Below are positions 5,230 to 7,423 of a stretch of 7,423 bases of DNA, in pieces. Within the stretch, counting starts at the first letter, position 1; the number at the start of each line of letters is the position of its first letter. Below the pieces are notes generated by a model. The model was given only the letters and a program-made list of their open reading frames with translations, searched no databases and had not been told where the DNA came from. The stretch is from Pseudomonadota bacterium. Lineage in GTDB: Bacteria > Pseudomonadota > Alphaproteobacteria > Sphingomonadales > Sphingomonadaceae. The stretch lies in assembly GCA_023423775.1 (NCBI GenBank), contig JAFAEZ010000067.1, positions 1 to 7,423 of the forward strand, given 5' to 3'. Position numbers and translations under genes: made by a program.

Positions 5230-7367
5230 TGCGCGCCGTCGCCGATCTGGGTCAGCATGAACGCATAGGCTTCGGCATTCTCGCGCAGCCGCTCCCAGCG
5301 GCCCGATTTGCCGCCATGGCCCGCGCCCATGTTGATCTTCAGCAGCAGCAGATTGTCGTCGGTCTTCAGTTCGCGCAGCTTGGCCGCCCACTTGGCCGGC
5401 TCCCAATAGGTCACGCGCGGATCGTTGAGGCCGCCGGTGATCAGCAAAGGCGGATAGGCCTGCGCCTTCACCTGGTCGTAGGGCGAGTAGGAGCGGATAT
5501 AGTCGAACGCCGCCTTGTCGGTAATCGGATTGCCCCATTCGGGCCATTCGCCGGGCGTGAGCGGCAGGCTCTCGTCCTGCATCGTGCTCAGCACGTCGAC
5601 GAACGGCACGTCGGCGACGACCGCGCCCCACAGTTCGGGATCGCTGTTCACCACGGCGCCCATCAGCTCGCCGCCGGCCGATCCGCCCTGGATGCCGATA
5701 TTGCCCGGCTTGGTGAAGCCCTCCGCCACCAGCCCCTTCGCGGCGTCGACGAAATCGTTGAACGTGTTGGTGCGCTTGGTGAGCTTGCCATCCAGATACC
5801 ATTGGTAGCCGAGATCGTCGCCGCCGCGGATGTGCGCGATCGCATAGGCATAGCCGCGGTCGAGCAGGCTCATCCGCGTCGTGGAGAAGCTCGGCGGCAC
5901 TGCATAGCCATAGGCGCCATAAGCGTAGAGGAAGAGCTTGCCCTGGCCGTTCTTCTCGAAGCCCGTCTTGTAGACCACCGAGCCCGGCACCTGCTTGCCG
6001 TCGCGGGTCGGCAGCATTAGCCGCTCGGTGGCGTAGAGGCTCGGATCGTAGCCCGACGGGATTTCCTGGACCTTGAGCGTCTCGAGCCGGTCGTCGGCCG
6101 GATGGTAATCGTAGACCGTGGTCGGCGTGACCATCGAGCTGTAGCTGAGGCGATAGGCCGCAGGCGCATATTCGGGGTTGGAACCGAGCGAGGCGGTGTA
6201 GCTCGCCTCGGGGAAGCGGATGCGCTCCTCCTGGCCGTCATAGGAACGCAGCCGGATCTGGTCGAGCCCGTCGACCCTCTCCTCGATCGCGAGATGGTCG
6301 CGGAAAGCGGTGGCGCCGCGCAGATAGACGCGGTCGGAGCCCGGAATCACCGTCTTCCAATCGCCGGGACGAGCCGGGTCGGCCTCGGCGATGCGGAAGT
6401 TCACATGGTCGTCGTTGGTGAGGATCCAGAGCTTCCCGTGGCTGGCGTCGACCGAATAGAGCCGGTTGGTCTTGCGCGGCGCGATCAGGGTGAGCGGCGC
6501 TTCCGGGTTCGACGCTGGCACGAAGCGCACCTCGCTGGTGGCGTTGTCGCCCGTGCCGATGAAGATCAGGCTGCGGTCGTGCGAGCGCGAGACGCCGACC
6601 GTGAAGCCGAGCTCGTCCTTCTCCTCGTACAGGGTCTTGTCGGTGCTGACGGGCGTGCCGAGCTTGTGCAGGCGGGCGCGGTAGCTGCGCCAATTGTCGT
6701 TGACCTCGGTGAACACCACCGCCTTGCTGTCGCTGGTCCAGACTGGCGCACCGATGCCGACCTCGGTGACGGTCTCGATGTCCTTGCCCGTGGAGAGGTC
6801 GCGGATGCGCAGCTCGAACCGTTCGGAGCCGTTGTCGTCGACCATGATCGCGGCGAAGCGGCCGTCGGGGCTCAGCTCCAATGCGCCGAGCTTGTAGAAT
6901 TCCTTGCCCGCGGCTTCCGCCGGCTCGTCGAGCAGAATTTGCTCGGCGCCGCCCGCGGCCGGCTTGCGATACCAGGTGCGATATTGCGCGCCGGGCTTGA
7001 ACGCCCACCAGGTGAGCCAGTCGCCGTCTTTCACCGGCACCGAGGACTCATCCTCCTTGATGCGGCCCTTCATCTCCTGGAACAGGGTCTCGACCAGCCC
7101 GGCATGCGGCTTCATCGCCGCTTCGAAATAGGCGTTCTCGGCCTTCAGATATTCCAGCACGTCCGCGTCATCGACCTTGGGATAACCTTGGTCCTTCAAC
7201 CAGAAATAGGGATCCTCGATCCGATAGCCGTGACGCTCGTAGCTGTAGGGGCGCTTCTCCGCCTTGGGCGGCGCGGGCAGGTGCGTGGCGTGGTTCATCG
7301 GAGCTTTCTGGGGCTGGGCCGCGAGCGGCGTGCTGGCAAGGAGAAGAGTGAGAACGAGACTGCGCAT
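5226..7367 (-). CDS. Exported oligopeptidase B-like serine peptidase (S9A)
   Basis: This 713-residue protein has the prolyl oligopeptidase layout: a beta-propeller of repeated strands (about 90-440) capping an alpha/beta-hydrolase domain (about 450-710). The triad is S563 in GGSAGG, D649 in GGLNDP and H684 in GAGHGGKSGR. Their spacings of 86 and 35 residues match oligopeptidase B (S532, D617, H652 in E. coli, from memory). YWEPAKWAAKLRELKTDDNLLLL and the WYLDGKLTKRTNTFNDF stretch are also oligopeptidase B-like. Unlike the cytosolic E. coli PtrB, it begins with a signal peptide (MRSLVLTLLLASTPLAAQ, cleavage near residue 17-18), so it is probably periplasmic. ATG 7367 fits this; an internal M24 would give an unexported form. 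GGGGGA lies upstream as a possible ribosome binding site. Most acidic residues that set basic-residue preference are replaced (see findings). It is the first gene of the operon; its promoter lies in or past the poly-G end. Confidence 0.93.
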   Translation of the reverse strand: MRSLVLTLLLASTPLAAQPQKAPMNHATHLPAPPKAEKRPYSYERHGYRIEDPYFWLKDQGYPKVDDADVLEYLKAENAYFEAAMKPHAGLVETLFQEMKGRIKEDESSVPVKDGDWLTWWAFKPGAQYRTWYRKPAAGGAEQILLDEPAEAAGKEFYKLGALELSPDGRFAAIMVDDNGSERFELRIRDLSTGKDIETVTEVGIGAPVWTSDSKAVVFTEVNDNWRSYRARLHKLGTPVSTDKTLYEEKDELGFTVGVSRSHDRSLIFIGTGDNATSEVRFVPASNPEAPLTLIAPRKTNRLYSVDASHGKLWILTNDDHVNFRIAEADPARPGDWKTVIPGSDRVYLRGATAFRDHLAIEERVDGLDQIRLRSYDGQEERIRFPEASYTASLGSNPEYAPAAYRLSYSSMVTPTTVYDYHPADDRLETLKVQEIPSGYDPSLYATERLMLPTRDGKQVPGSVVYKTGFEKNGQGKLFLYAYGAYGYAVPPSFSTTRMSLLDRGYAYAIAHIRGGDDLGYQWYLDGKLTKRTNTFNDFVDAAKGLVAEGFTKPGNIGIQGGSAGGELMGAVVNSDPELWGAVVADVPFVDVLSTMQDESLPLTPGEWPEWGNPITDKAAFDYIRSYSPYDQVKAQAYPPLLITGGLNDPRVTYWEPAKWAAKLRELKTDDNLLLLKINMGAGHGGKSGRWERLRENAEAYAFMLTQIGDGAQ

Positions 7368-7396
7368 GAGATGGTCCCCCCGGGGTTGCGCGCACC

Positions 7397-7420
7397 GGGG
7401 GGGGGGGGGGGGGGGGGGGG
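7397..7420. repeat. Homopolymer run of 24 G, probable contig-end artefact
   Basis: Twenty-four consecutive G occur three bases from the window end. A run like this at a contig edge is typical of two-colour sequencing dropout. It hides the promoter of the serine peptidase operon. A genuine variable tract is possible but less likely. Confidence 0.8.
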
Positions 7421-7423
7421 TTT

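Noticed and set aside
5230..5802. N-terminal extension of the M1-like peptidase into the serine peptidase gene
   Set aside because: It is out-of-frame coding sequence of the upstream gene. The signal peptide starts at GTG 5229, fixing the start.
3805..7367. Peptidase pair as maturation or export machinery of a lasso peptide or other RiPP cluster
   Set aside because: No precursor peptide, cyclase, transporter or TonB receptor gene is present nearby in the window, so there is no support for a biosynthetic role.

Overview
This is a GC-rich, densely coding stretch of bacterial chromosome. Codon use, GC content and protein relatives suggest an alphaproteobacterium, most likely a sphingomonad. That assignment is an inference from sequence style, not a database result. 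The right end is a 24-base run of G, and a gene is cut at the left edge, so the window looks like a complete short contig, probably from an environmental or draft assembly.

Layout. Positions 1-159 (minus) hold the first 53 codons of a gene with a Sel1/TPR-like start. A short divergent intergenic region follows, with a good housekeeping promoter for a tRNA-Ser(GCU) gene at 284-376. Three plus-strand genes come next: a membrane-anchored metallophosphoesterase (507-1328), a seryl-tRNA synthetase (1401-2660) and a small cytosolic alpha/beta-hydrolase (2687-3364). They converge at about 3365-3415 on a three-gene minus-strand operon. In transcription order this encodes a secreted oligopeptidase B-like serine peptidase (7367-5226), a secreted M1-like zinc peptidase (5229-3805) and a hotdog-fold thioesterase (3808-3416). 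Each junction in the operon is a 4-base stop/start overlap.

How the genes may work together. The two exported peptidases, coupled in one transcript, suggest a periplasmic peptide-degradation unit. One is a serine oligopeptidase and the other a metal-dependent enzyme lacking the usual aminopeptidase signature. The thioesterase is cytosolic and its link to them is unclear. On the other strand, a tRNA-Ser gene and a seryl-tRNA synthetase lie about 1 kb apart.

Nothing here is a defence island, phage, transposon, CRISPR array or biosynthetic cluster. The points most worth following are three. The seryl-tRNA synthetase does not look like the usual alphaproteobacterial form and may be a second or transferred copy. 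The oligopeptidase B-like enzyme is exported and appears to have lost most of the acidic residues that give oligopeptidase B its preference for basic residues. The M1-like enzyme keeps its zinc site but lacks a GAMEN-type motif.
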